8,796 bases of DNA from Polynucleobacter meluiroseus (GCA_945867755.1 CAMBJN010000049.1:1-8796); one strand, 5' to 3'; counted from the first letter of the stretch, positions 1 through 6,583 are shown. The notes: generated by a model not told the origin, from the sequence alone. Translations and numbers: made by a program.

Positions 1-171
1 TGATAATTCTTGATAGCGTGTGAAGGTTGTAGAAATCATCAAGAAGATCAAAATCACCAATAGAACATCGATGAAAGCAATTAAGTTGATTTCGGGTGCT
101 TGTTGTTGACTGTTAGGGGCGCTTGAGTTTCCTGAGGAGAAAAGGCTGCGATTATTTTGACGAAAAAGCAT
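1..171 (-). CDS. exbD: ExbD/TolR-family biopolymer transport protein, 5' part only
   Basis: Translating the minus strand from the ATG at 169-171 gives 57 residues with no stop before the window edge, so only the N-terminus is present. After a polar, Ser/Asn/Gln-rich cytoplasmic segment of about 27 residues comes EINLIAFIDVLLVILIFLMIS, the single transmembrane helix of ExbD/TolR proteins. Asp35 in FIDVLL matches the conserved proton-carrying aspartate of the family (Asp25 in E. coli ExbD). In the family, the helix sits in the pore of an ExbB pentamer and a periplasmic domain, lying beyond this window, passes energy to a partner. The start lies 10 bases after the exbB stop, so the two are surely co-transcribed. 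In many betaproteobacteria such a pair precedes lpxK and kdsB; that would need the neighbouring sequence. ExbD rather than TolR is chosen from the gene context and is not proven. Confidence 0.9.
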   Translation of the reverse strand, partial: MLFRQNNRSLFSSGNSSAPNSQQQAPEINLIAFIDVLLVILIFLMISTTFTRYQELS

Positions 172-181
172 GGCGGCTCAA

Positions 182-802
182 TCAAATACTATTTAAGTGA
201 GCAAGTAATTTTTTTGCAGCCAAATCACACTCACGTTGGCGTTTCTCAGCCATTGCTTTGAGACTTCTCCAACCTGCATAAGCAGGAATAGCAATCAATA
301 AGCCAAAAGCAGTGTTGTACAAAGCAATTGAAATGCCGTTAGCCAATTGTTGAGGATTAGCACCAACACCTGGATGGCTGCCAAAAATTTCAATCATGCC
401 AACAACCGTTCCAAATAAACCTAAAAGAGGTGCAATCGTTGCAATCGTTGCCAAAGTACCCAAATAGCGTTCCAATAAAATAATGACTGAATCAGCAGCA
501 TCTTGCATCGCTGCAATGATTTTTTCTTCTGAACCACCTTGAGCTTTTTCTAACAAGGCTGCTGCCAAAATCTGTCCAAGGGGCGCAGCATCTGATAATG
601 CTTTTGTTGCGTCCTGAGCGGTTTTGGGCTGTTTGAGAGCGCCGGAACTGGCCAATTGGATGGCACCCTCTAACAATTGAGGTGGGGTGATCCGCTTGGC
701 CTGTAAAAACCAAATTCTTTCTAAAAGAATCGCTAAAGCAAGAATGGATGTGATCAATAAAGGCCAAACTGGCCAGCCAGCGGCAATAAGAATTGTGTAC
801 AT
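182..802 (-). CDS. exbB: MotA/TolQ/ExbB proton channel family protein
   Basis: This 206-residue protein has the three-helix plan of ExbB/TolQ: a first membrane segment near residues 13-35, a long cytoplasmic loop (about 36-110), and two further helices near 113-137 and 155-178. The family hallmark is clear: LERYLGTLATIATIAPLLGL at 110-129, then FGTVVGMIEIF at 130-140, and the NGISIALYNTAFGLLIAIP stretch of the third helix. With ExbD it would form an inner-membrane complex that uses the proton gradient to drive an outer-membrane or envelope process. The length is within the usual range. The ATG start is preceded by a weak AGGG placed very close to it, so initiation is not well marked. It is first in the exbB-exbD unit, with its promoter presumably in the 803-1097 gap. 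The partner system (TonB-dependent uptake, Tol-Pal or other) cannot be told from here. Confidence 0.93.
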   Translation of the reverse strand: MYTILIAAGWPVWPLLITSILALAILLERIWFLQAKRITPPQLLEGAIQLASSGALKQPKTAQDATKALSDAAPLGQILAAALLEKAQGGSEEKIIAAMQDAADSVIILLERYLGTLATIATIAPLLGLFGTVVGMIEIFGSHPGVGANPQQLANGISIALYNTAFGLLIAIPAYAGWRSLKAMAEKRQRECDLAAKKLLAHLNSI

Positions 803-866
803 ACCCTATACTTTAAACGATGGAGTTGTATGGGGCTCAAAGGTCTGCGGGAAAAAGCATCAAGCT

Positions 867-875
867 TGTGGATAA
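867..875 (-). promoter_or_regulatory. Perfect DnaA box (TTATCCACA on the minus strand)
   Basis: The plus strand reads TGTGGATAA, the exact reverse complement of the consensus DnaA box TTATCCACA. It lies 64 bases upstream of the exbB start, in non-coding DNA. DnaA is known to act as a transcription factor at such sites as well as at origins. Its function here is inferred; a single perfect 9-mer in 295 bases is unlikely by chance but not impossible. Confidence 0.4.
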
Positions 876-1044
876 CTATGTGAAAAACTTTCTTTAAGAT
901 GCGCTGTAAGCCCTTGATTCTTTGTTATAGGTGTCAATTTTCAAAAATTATAAAATAAATAATATTATTAAAATCAATAGCTTGCATGAATTCAATTGGT
1001 TTTGATCAGAGTTTGGGGAGGGCGCCTCATTTTTTAATTGGGCC

Positions 1045-1053
1045 TGTGGATAG
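1045..1053 (-). promoter_or_regulatory. Near-consensus DnaA box (CTATCCACA on the minus strand)
   Basis: The plus strand reads TGTGGATAG, one mismatch from the DnaA consensus, in the same orientation as the box at 867-875 and 44 bases before the xseA start. Similar one-mismatch matches occur inside genes of this window (for example GTATCCACA inside the permease gene near 4940), so on its own this site is weak. Confidence 0.2.
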
Positions 1054-1097
1054 TTTTTAACCGCAAAGCCATGTAGTTACTTATTTGACTTGGACAA

Positions 1098-2330
1098 ATG
1101 ACCGAAATATCAAAAGAAATTATTGGGGTTGGTGATCTAAACCGCGCTATTGCCAGTGTTTTAGAACAGGGCATTGGTAGCGTATGGGTTCGAGGAGAGG
1201 TTTCTAACTTCAAGGCCTATGAAAGCGGGCATTGGTACTTCTCTTTGAAGGATGCTGAGGGTCAAATTCGCTGTGTCATGTTTCGCGGTAGAAATGGTCA
1301 AGTAGGTTTTTTACCCAAAGAAGGTGATTTAGTTGAAGTGGCCGCTAACATTTCAATGTATGTTCCGCGCGGAGATCTTCAGTTAAACGTCGGCATGATG
1401 CGCAGAGCCGGTCAAGGTGGTTTGTACGAAGCCTTTTTAAAGCTCAAAGAGAAGTTAGGTAAGGAGGGTCTTTTTGATGAAGATGCCAAGCGACCCCTCC
1501 CAAAACACCCAAGACGCATTGCAGTCATCACATCATCGCAAGCTGCCGCATTGAAGGATGTTCTAAGTACCTTGGCCAGAAGAGCGCCTCACATACCCGT
1601 CACAATCTTTACAAGCTTGGTTCAAGGGGTAGATGCACCCCCAGCTCTGATCAAAGCTCTAGAGGCCGCTTATGCAGCTCATAAAGCTGATGAGATAGAC
1701 GTCATCCTCTTGGTGAGAGGTGGTGGCAGCATTGAAGATTTATGGGCATTCAATGATGAGGGTTTGGCTCGGGTGATTGCTCAATCCCCGGTGCCCTTGG
1801 TTTCTGGAGTTGGACACGAAACTGATTTCACCATTGCAGATTTTGTGGCTGATTTACGTGCCCCAACACCAACAGGTGCTGCTGAGTTAGTGACTCCTGA
1901 CCGACAAGCTTTACTTCAAGACTTAGCAACGCTAAGTCAGAAAATGTCTACACGGGTCATTCAAAGAATTGATAAAGAGTCTCAGCGTTTAGATCAATTG
2001 TCACTAAGGCTTTCTCATGCATTGCCAAACGCTGATCGCATGAAAGAAAAGATTGAACAATTGACCATGCGTTTGGATCAATCCTGGCAAGTCAGGATCA
2101 ATACTTATTCAGAAAAACACCGCCATTGGTTCAGTCATTTGGAGCTCTTAAGCCCACAAAGAACCTTAGACAGAGGCTATGCGGTTCTTTTGAATAAGCA
2201 AGGTCAAGCCTTGAGGGATCCAAAGGCCCTCAAGCAAGGCGATGAAGTAGATATTCACTTGGCTTTGGGCAGTGCTCAGGTTGAAATATCAAAAGTGAGC
2301 CTTTCGGCAAAAACAATTTCAAAAGAATAG
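1098..2330 (+). CDS. xseA: Exodeoxyribonuclease VII large subunit
   Basis: XseA is the catalytic subunit of exonuclease VII, which degrades single-stranded DNA from both ends to short oligonucleotides together with several copies of XseB (not in this window). The 410-residue protein shows the family's order: an N-terminal OB-fold (about 1-105, with WVRGEVSNFKAYESGHWYFS at 30-49), the catalytic domain (about 125-320), and a C-terminal segment with LSPQRTLDRGYAVL. Residues matching those important in E. coli XseA are visible: Asp154 in ALKDVL, Arg207 in VRGGGS, His240 and Asp243 in GVGHETD. It is shorter than the E. coli protein (456 residues), mainly in the coiled region near 270-345, as is common outside enterobacteria. 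The ATG has only a weak GGA three bases upstream. It lies 49 bases before sodB on the same strand with no terminator between, so sodB may be partly read from this promoter. Confidence 0.97.
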   Translation: MTEISKEIIGVGDLNRAIASVLEQGIGSVWVRGEVSNFKAYESGHWYFSLKDAEGQIRCVMFRGRNGQVGFLPKEGDLVEVAANISMYVPRGDLQLNVGMMRRAGQGGLYEAFLKLKEKLGKEGLFDEDAKRPLPKHPRRIAVITSSQAAALKDVLSTLARRAPHIPVTIFTSLVQGVDAPPALIKALEAAYAAHKADEIDVILLVRGGGSIEDLWAFNDEGLARVIAQSPVPLVSGVGHETDFTIADFVADLRAPTPTGAAELVTPDRQALLQDLATLSQKMSTRVIQRIDKESQRLDQLSLRLSHALPNADRMKEKIEQLTMRLDQSWQVRINTYSEKHRHWFSHLELLSPQRTLDRGYAVLLNKQGQALRDPKALKQGDEVDIHLALGSAQVEISKVSLSAKTISKE

Positions 2331-2379
2331 AATAGCGTTTTAGTTTAGTCACACCACTCAAAGATCAATAGGAGATTTT

Positions 2380-2958
2380 ATGGAACACACATTGCCGCAG
2401 TTACCTTATGCACTAGATGCATTGGCACCACATATTTCTAAAGAAACATTGGAATTCCATTACGGTAAGCATCATCAAACCTATGCCACGAACTTGAATA
2501 ATTTAATCAAGGGCACAGAATTTGAATCAATGAGCTTAGAAGACATCGTTAAAAAATCTTCAGGTGGTGTGTTCAATAATTCTGCTCAAGTGTGGAACCA
2601 CACTTTTTACTGGATGGGTTTGAAGCCAAACGGCGGCGGTGCACCTACAGGCGCCTTGGCTGAAGCGATCAATGCCAAGTTTGGATCTTTTGATAAATTC
2701 AAAGAAGAATTCACAAAGTGTGCGGTTGGTACATTTGGTTCAGGTTGGGCTTGGTTGGTGAAGAAGTCAGATGGCACTCTTGATTTGGTTTCAACCAGCA
2801 ATGCTGCAACACCTTTGACAACAGATGTTAAGCCTTTGTTGACATGTGATGTTTGGGAGCACGCTTACTATGTTGACTACCGCAATGCCCGTCCAAAATA
2901 TGTTGAGGCATTCTGGAACTTGGTTAACTGGGACTTCGTAGCAAAGAATTTTGCTTAA
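2380..2958 (+). CDS. sodB: Iron superoxide dismutase
   Basis: Converts superoxide to hydrogen peroxide and oxygen in the cytoplasm. The 192-residue protein is full length for the family (E. coli SodB 193). All four metal ligands are present: His27 (FHYGKHH), His74 (WNHTFYW), Asp157 and His161 (CDVWEHAYYVDYRN). Gln70 in NNSAQVWNHTF occupies the place of the active-site glutamine that marks iron-type enzymes; manganese-type enzymes normally carry it elsewhere, so iron is favoured, though cambialistic use cannot be excluded. There is no signal peptide. A strong ribosome binding site, AGGAGA at 2370-2375, sits four bases before the ATG, the best in this window and fitting an abundant protein. It follows xseA by 49 bases and is closed by a strong terminator. 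No clear Fur or redox-regulator site was recognised upstream. Confidence 0.98.
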   Translation: MEHTLPQLPYALDALAPHISKETLEFHYGKHHQTYATNLNNLIKGTEFESMSLEDIVKKSSGGVFNNSAQVWNHTFYWMGLKPNGGGAPTGALAEAINAKFGSFDKFKEEFTKCAVGTFGSGWAWLVKKSDGTLDLVSTSNAATPLTTDVKPLLTCDVWEHAYYVDYRNARPKYVEAFWNLVNWDFVAKNFA

Positions 2959-2998
2959 GTCTTAAATTTGAAGCTTTAAGCACCAAATAACATTAAAC

Positions 2999-3033
2999 AA
3001 AAACCTCTTGGTTGAAGACCAAGAGGTTTTTTT
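2999..3033. terminator. Strong intrinsic terminator after sodB, probably bidirectional
   Basis: A perfect 12-base stem (AAACCTCTTGGT at 3001-3012 pairing with ACCAAGAGGTTT at 3018-3029) closes a five-base loop and runs into seven Ts (3027-3033). The left arm is preceded by As, giving five As at 2999-3003, so the minus-strand transcript would also end in a hairpin plus U-run. It lies 40 bases after the sodB stop and about 50 bases past the end of yajQ, which converges on it. Confidence 0.93.
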
Positions 3034-3080
3034 ATATGGCTCTAAAAAACTAACTGCGGCAACTAAAAGGACATCAATGC

Positions 3081-3566
3081 TTAGTCCCTGAAGTTATTAA
3101 AGTTCAATGGTGCTTCTTCAACGTCTTTGCGAAGCATTGCCATGGTTGTTTGAAGATCATCTCTCTTGGTGCCAGTAACACGCACCGCATCACCTTGAAT
3201 GCTGGCTTGAACTTTGATCTTGCTGTCTTTGATGATGCGCACAATCTTCTTAGCAAGCTCAGTGTTGATACCTTTTTGGATCTCAACAATTTGCTTGAGC
3301 TTGTCGCCTGAAATCTTCTCTAACTTGCCATCTTTTAGAAAGCGCACATCCACATTGCGCTTGGCTAGTTTGGCTAATAGCACGTCACGCACTTGTCGTA
3401 ACTTAAAGTCATCGTCACCATAAAGAGTGAGTTCTTCACCTTTATGCTCGATTCTGGCATCAGAGCCTTTGAAATCGAAACGCGTAGAAATTTCTTTATT
3501 GGCTTGTTCCAGAGCATTTTTTACTTCAATCATGTCTGGTTCACATACAACGTCAAATGAGGGCAT
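3081..3566 (-). CDS. yajQ: YajQ family nucleotide-binding protein
   Basis: The 161-residue protein matches the YajQ/UPF0234 family across its length (E. coli 163). Family features are MPSFDVVCEPDMIEVKNAL at the N-terminus, STRFDFKGSDARIE near 27-40, ISGDKLKQIVEIQKGIN near 85-100, IKDSKIKVQASIQGDAVRVT near 112-131, and the C-terminal LNFNNFRD. The fold is two ferredoxin-like domains. In Xanthomonas and Pseudomonas a member binds cyclic di-GMP and affects virulence genes; binding of tRNA or nucleotides has been reported for others, and the role here is unknown. A good ribosome binding site, AGGTGA (plus-strand 3570-3575), precedes the ATG. It stands alone on the minus strand, with its start only 49 bases from divergent murB and its end at the shared terminator after sodB. 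Confidence 0.96.
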   Translation of the reverse strand: MPSFDVVCEPDMIEVKNALEQANKEISTRFDFKGSDARIEHKGEELTLYGDDDFKLRQVRDVLLAKLAKRNVDVRFLKDGKLEKISGDKLKQIVEIQKGINTELAKKIVRIIKDSKIKVQASIQGDAVRVTGTKRDDLQTTMAMLRKDVEEAPLNFNNFRD

Positions 3567-3609
3567 GGGTCACCTAAAAATCAATTGAAAAGTTAATCAC
3601 AGTTAAGAT

Positions 3610-3639
3610 TGTGGCATGAAGATTGAATTAAATGCCACA
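3610..3639 (+). repeat. Inverted repeat spanning the murB start codon
   Basis: TGTGGCAT (3610-3617) and ATGCCACA (3632-3639) are perfect 8-base inverted repeats separated by 14 bases. The left arm contains the first two bases of the murB ATG (3616-3618). In the murB mRNA this would fold into a hairpin with the start codon at the top of the stem. A protein-binding site on the DNA is the other possibility. The right arm is inside the coding sequence. Confidence 0.45.
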
Positions 3640-4638
3640 TTACGCGAACACAATACCTTTGGTTTTGATGTGTCTGCCCAATATTTGGTCCATTTGACCG
3701 AAGTTGTGGATGTGCCTGAATTGATTCAAAAGGCTCAAAAAGACAATGTTCCTTGGCAAATCTTTGGCGGGGGTAGTAATTTGGTCCTGGCCAAAGACCT
3801 GGTCGGTTATACCGGTTTGATGGAAATAAAGGGGCGCCAACTTTTAAGGGAAACCCCCACGCATTTTTATATTGAAGCAATGGCTGGAGAGTCGTGGCAT
3901 GAATTGGTGGCTTGGTCTGTGGAAAATAACTATGATGGGCTTGAGAATTTAGCGCTGATTCCTGGAACCGTGGGCGCTGCACCCATTCAAAATATTGGCG
4001 CTTATGGTTCGGAATTGGCGCAAGTTTTTGATAGTCTTTGCGCCTTTGATACCTTGAGCAATAAGTTCATGAAGTTGTCTAAAGAGCAATGTGAGTTTTC
4101 ATACAGAAACAGTATTTTTAAACAACAGCCGGGACGCTATGTTGTTGTTTCAGTTTGTTTTGAGCTCCCCAAAGTCTGGCAAGCCAATCTCTCTTATGCA
4201 GAATTGAACAGGACCTTCCAAGATCAGGAGCAAGTGATAGCCAAAGATATCTTTGAAAAAGTGTGCGAGATCCGCCAAGCAAAATTACCAGACCCTGAAT
4301 TGATCGGTAACGCCGGTAGCTTTTTCCATAACCCCGTTGTAAGTCATCAGAAGCAGCTTGAGTTAAAGAAGCAATTCCCATTGTTAGTGAGCTATCCAGC
4401 TGATGCAAGTAATCATGAGGGTGATTGGAAGCTCGCTGCTGGCTGGCTGATTGATCAGTGCGGTTTCAAAGGTCAGCGTCAGGGGCGCGTAGGTGTTTAT
4501 GAGAAACAGGCTCTGGTCTTGGTCAATCATGGCGGAGGTACAGGACCCGAGTTACTTAAGCTGGCCGATACCATCAAGCAAAAAGTTAAAGAAACTTTTG
4601 GAGTTTCTTTAACAATTGAGCCGATCATTTATCAGTGA
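3616..4638 (+). CDS. murB: UDP-N-acetylmuramate dehydrogenase (UDP-N-acetylenolpyruvoylglucosamine reductase)
   Basis: MurB reduces UDP-GlcNAc-enolpyruvate to UDP-MurNAc with NADPH and FAD, the second committed step of peptidoglycan precursor synthesis in the cytoplasm. The 340-residue protein is E. coli-type (342 residues). The FAD-binding half shows NTFG (13-16), IFGGGSNLVLAKD (49-61) and IPGTVGAAPIQNIGAYGSE (115-133). Residues matching the E. coli active site are Arg164 in YRNSIFK, Ser235 in GNAGSFFHNP and Glu335 in LTIEPII near the C-terminus; AAGWLIDQCGFKG (274-286) is also typical. The ATG is the only possible start, because a stop lies four codons upstream in frame. No Shine-Dalgarno sequence is apparent, and the start codon lies in an inverted repeat (3610-3639). 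It is divergent from yajQ, 49 bases apart, and converges on the permease gene with a 32-base gap that holds no strong terminator for murB. Confidence 0.97.
   Translation: MKIELNATLREHNTFGFDVSAQYLVHLTEVVDVPELIQKAQKDNVPWQIFGGGSNLVLAKDLVGYTGLMEIKGRQLLRETPTHFYIEAMAGESWHELVAWSVENNYDGLENLALIPGTVGAAPIQNIGAYGSELAQVFDSLCAFDTLSNKFMKLSKEQCEFSYRNSIFKQQPGRYVVVSVCFELPKVWQANLSYAELNRTFQDQEQVIAKDIFEKVCEIRQAKLPDPELIGNAGSFFHNPVVSHQKQLELKKQFPLLVSYPADASNHEGDWKLAAGWLIDQCGFKGQRQGRVGVYEKQALVLVNHGGGTGPELLKLADTIKQKVKETFGVSLTIEPIIYQ
4580..4613 (-). terminator. Intrinsic terminator for the permease gene, inside the murB 3' coding end
   Basis: GTTAAAGAAACT (4585-4596) and AGTTTCTTTAAC (4602-4613) form a perfect 12-base stem around a five-base loop. 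On the minus strand the hairpin is followed at once by five Us (As at 4580-4584), the layout of an intrinsic terminator for leftward transcription; on the plus strand no T-run follows. It lies about 58 bases beyond the permease stop at 4671, within murB codons for the VKETFGVSLT region. The stem is AT-rich, so termination may be partial. Confidence 0.6.
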
Positions 4639-4670
4639 GCAAGTCACTTAATTACTGAAGTGTGTATTGA

Positions 4671-5561
4671 TTAAAGCAACAGCAGCCACAGCGGTAATGT
4701 GACTGCGGCGGCAATGGTCATGATAGAAATGCAGACTGCCACCAAAGCTCCATCACCACCCATGCGATTGGCTAAAACGTAAGCCGTTGTTGCGGTTGGC
4801 ATAGCGGCAAAAAGAACAACGCTGTTGAGTTGCGCTTGAGATAAGCCCATGTAGCGACCTAAAATCAGTGCCACAGCTGGCATGGCCAATAATTTGATCG
4901 CACTCCAATAAGCAATCAGTGCGCCATCTTTTTTACTTTGTATCCACATCAAGCCAGACCCAACAGTGAGAAGTCCTAGGCCAATGGATGCAGCACCTAA
5001 ACGAGACATGCCAAGCGCAATTGGTTCCGGTAGTTTTAAGCCTAAAACGTTGCTGATGAGGCCTAAGGTAGTTGCAATGATCAAAGGATTTTTTAAGAGC
5101 TCTTTGAAAATGTGAGATTCAGAGTTTTTTGCCAATGCCCACACGGCAAAACCATTCGCTACAGGCACGAAACATCCTGTGGTGATTGCCATCAATGCCA
5201 CACCCTCTTCACCGGCTAAGCGACCAGCAGCAGCAAAGGCAATGTAAGAATTAAAACGAAACGCCGTTTGAAAGCCTGACGACCAACTCATAGAGGATGG
5301 TTTAAAGATCCATTTGGCAGCAAAACTAAGAGCCATGGCGCTAAAGAAAGCCACGGCAGCCACAAGTAACATATTGCTCGTACCGCCCCAGTCAAAGTGC
5401 GTTTGATTGATCGAATGAAATAATAGGGCCGGGAAAAGGATGTAAAAAACGAGCTTTTCAACACTCTCCCAGACTGTTTTGTCTAAAACTGTATAGCGCA
5501 CCAACAAGAAACCCAGCAAAATGAGCATGAAGTCTGGGAGCAGTAAAAATGGAGTATTCAC
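4671..5561 (-). CDS. AEC-family (auxin efflux carrier-like) transporter
   Basis: A strongly hydrophobic protein of 296 residues with about ten predicted membrane segments, in two halves joined by a cytoplasmic stretch near AKNSESHIFKELLKNP. Family-like elements are PDFMLILLGFLLVRY at the N-terminus, KLVFYILFPALLFHSI, FRFNSYIAFAAA, KNPLIIATTLGLISNVLGL, and FAAMPTATTAYVLANRMGG near the C-terminus. Bacterial AEC proteins are secondary carriers; known members move malate, malonate or similar anions, and the substrate here cannot be told. I chose the GTG at 5559-5561 because AGAGA lies five bases upstream and the protein then begins just before the first helix. A longer frame using TTG at 5586-5588 would add nine residues, overlap the ribosome binding region and collide with the upstream xerD frame. 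It is divergent from xerD and converges on murB; its terminator appears to lie inside murB. Confidence 0.92.
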   Translation of the reverse strand: MNTPFLLLPDFMLILLGFLLVRYTVLDKTVWESVEKLVFYILFPALLFHSINQTHFDWGGTSNMLLVAAVAFFSAMALSFAAKWIFKPSSMSWSSGFQTAFRFNSYIAFAAAGRLAGEEGVALMAITTGCFVPVANGFAVWALAKNSESHIFKELLKNPLIIATTLGLISNVLGLKLPEPIALGMSRLGAASIGLGLLTVGSGLMWIQSKKDGALIAYWSAIKLLAMPAVALILGRYMGLSQAQLNSVVLFAAMPTATTAYVLANRMGGDGALVAVCISIMTIAAAVTLPLWLLLL

Positions 5562-5606
5562 AAGGTCTCTTTTAGAATAAAAGCTCAATGGTAGTCAAAA
5601 AAAAAA

Positions 5607-5619
5607 TTTCTGGCAGAAA
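5607..5619. promoter_or_regulatory. Short perfect dyad between the permease and xerD
   Basis: TTTCTG-G-CAGAAA is a 13-base perfect dyad with a one-base centre, next to a run of ten As (5597-5606). It lies 45 bases upstream of the permease start and 38 before the preferred xerD start, a place where an operator could act on either gene. No regulator family is recognised from the sequence. Confidence 0.25.
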
Positions 5620-5656
5620 AACTGATATTGAACGGCAATTTCAGAGTGATGCCCCT

Positions 5657-6583
5657 ATGAGTAAAGTCTTGATCAGAAGCATGGAGGCTGTTGATATTTT
5701 CTGTGATGCTTGCTGGTTGGAAGATGGGTTATCTAAAAATACACTGAGTGCTTACCGACAAGATTTGAATATTTTTTCTAAATGGTTGGACATTGATCGT
5801 CAAACGTTTATTTACGATGCCAATGCTGCTGATGTGATGGCCTACATTGCTCACAGGCGATCAGATAAAGCTACTTCAGCGAATCGTCGTTTGACTGTCT
5901 TGAGGCGTTTTTATCGTTTAGGCATACGTAAAAATTTAGTCAAAGCTGATCCATGTTTAAATTTAAGAGCTGCAAAACAAGCGCCCCGTTTTCCGAAAAC
6001 ACTCAGTGAGTCGCAGGTTGAGTCTTTGCTCGCCGCACCTGATTTAGATACATCATTGGGGATCCGCGACAGGGCCATGCTCGAACTGATGTATGCCAGT
6101 GGTTTGCGCGTCTCAGAAATAGTTGCATTAAAAACCATTGAGGTTGGTTTGAATGAAGGGGTCGTCAGGGTGGTGAGCGGCAAAGGCGGTAAAGAGAGAT
6201 TGGTGCCTTTTGGCATGGAAGCCGCAAGCTGGTTAAAGCGCTACCTTGATGAGTCCAGACCCCAGCTTCTCAGTGCATCAAAGCAAAATAGTTCCAGCCA
6301 GTATTTATTTTTAGCCCGTCATACGGGCGATGGCATGACGCGCCAAGCTTTTTGGCACATCATCAAGAGATATGCCACGATTGCCAATATCAATGTACCT
6401 TTGTCACCACACACCCTTCGTCATGCCTTTGCCACTCATTTATTGAATCATGGCGCCGATTTACGTGTGGTGCAATTATTATTGGGCCATGCAGATATTT
6501 CAACGACTCAGATATACACTCACGTGGCGCGTGAACGTTTAAAGAGTATTCATCAACAGCATCATCCAAGGGCAAGTATATGA
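5657..6583 (+). CDS. xerD: Site-specific tyrosine recombinase XerD
   Basis: XerD works with XerC at dif to resolve chromosome dimers at the division septum. With the chosen start it has 308 residues (E. coli 298) and follows E. coli XerD closely. The N-terminal core-binding domain (about 1-105) includes WLEDGLSKNTLSAYRQDL. The catalytic domain holds all six residues: Arg151 (YASGLRVSE), Lys176 (SGKGGKER), His252 and Arg255 (SPHTLRHAFATH), His278 (GHADIS) and nucleophile Tyr287 (TQIYTHV). It ends HQQHHPRASI, nearly as in E. coli. An ATG at 5588 would add 23 Lys/Arg-rich residues encoded partly by ten As; I prefer 5657 because this extension lies outside the fold and AGAGTGA sits seven bases before the inner ATG, but the choice is uncertain. 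The stop overlaps the plsY start (ATGA). XerD rather than XerC is favoured by the extended match to the E. coli XerD tail. Confidence 0.95.
   Translation: MSKVLIRSMEAVDIFCDACWLEDGLSKNTLSAYRQDLNIFSKWLDIDRQTFIYDANAADVMAYIAHRRSDKATSANRRLTVLRRFYRLGIRKNLVKADPCLNLRAAKQAPRFPKTLSESQVESLLAAPDLDTSLGIRDRAMLELMYASGLRVSEIVALKTIEVGLNEGVVRVVSGKGGKERLVPFGMEAASWLKRYLDESRPQLLSASKQNSSSQYLFLARHTGDGMTRQAFWHIIKRYATIANINVPLSPHTLRHAFATHLLNHGADLRVVQLLLGHADISTTQIYTHVARERLKSIHQQHHPRASI

Larger units (their letters stand above)
803..1097. other. Divergent intergenic region between exbB and xseA
   Basis: These 295 bases must carry the promoters of both exbB (leftward) and xseA (rightward), but I cannot name a convincing -35/-10 pair for either. 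The middle (about 940-975) is almost entirely A and T and contains the perfect 12-base palindrome AATAATATTATT at 958-969. One perfect and one near-perfect DnaA box flank this AT-rich stretch (see separate entries). A short GC hairpin, GAGG-GCG-CCTC (1018-1028), is followed by A and six Ts. No credible small gene was seen; the short open frame running rightward into this gap from inside exbB lacks codon or family support. Confidence 0.6.

Noticed and set aside
687..875. A 62-codon rightward open frame overlapping the exbB start
   Set aside because: It is antisense to exbB for most of its length, shows no recognisable family, and ends in the non-coding gap; it is a shadow of exbB.
803..1097. 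A replication origin at the DnaA boxes
   Set aside because: There is only one perfect box and one weak box, no cluster, and no dnaA, dnaN or parA neighbours; a regulatory site is the more modest reading.
3593..3982. A 129-codon leftward open frame opposite the murB start
   Set aside because: It lies antisense to well-supported murB, has no hydrophobic or family pattern, and reads as low-information sequence.
5562..5588. A TTG-initiated nine-residue extension of the permease
   Set aside because: The GTG at 5561 has a suitably placed AGAGA, and the extension would consume that ribosome binding site and overlap the longest xerD frame.
5657..6583. An integrase of a mobile element rather than core XerD
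   Set aside because: The protein aligns with E. coli XerD from the core-binding domain to the HQQHHPRA tail, overlaps plsY by four bases, and no attachment repeats or cargo genes are present.
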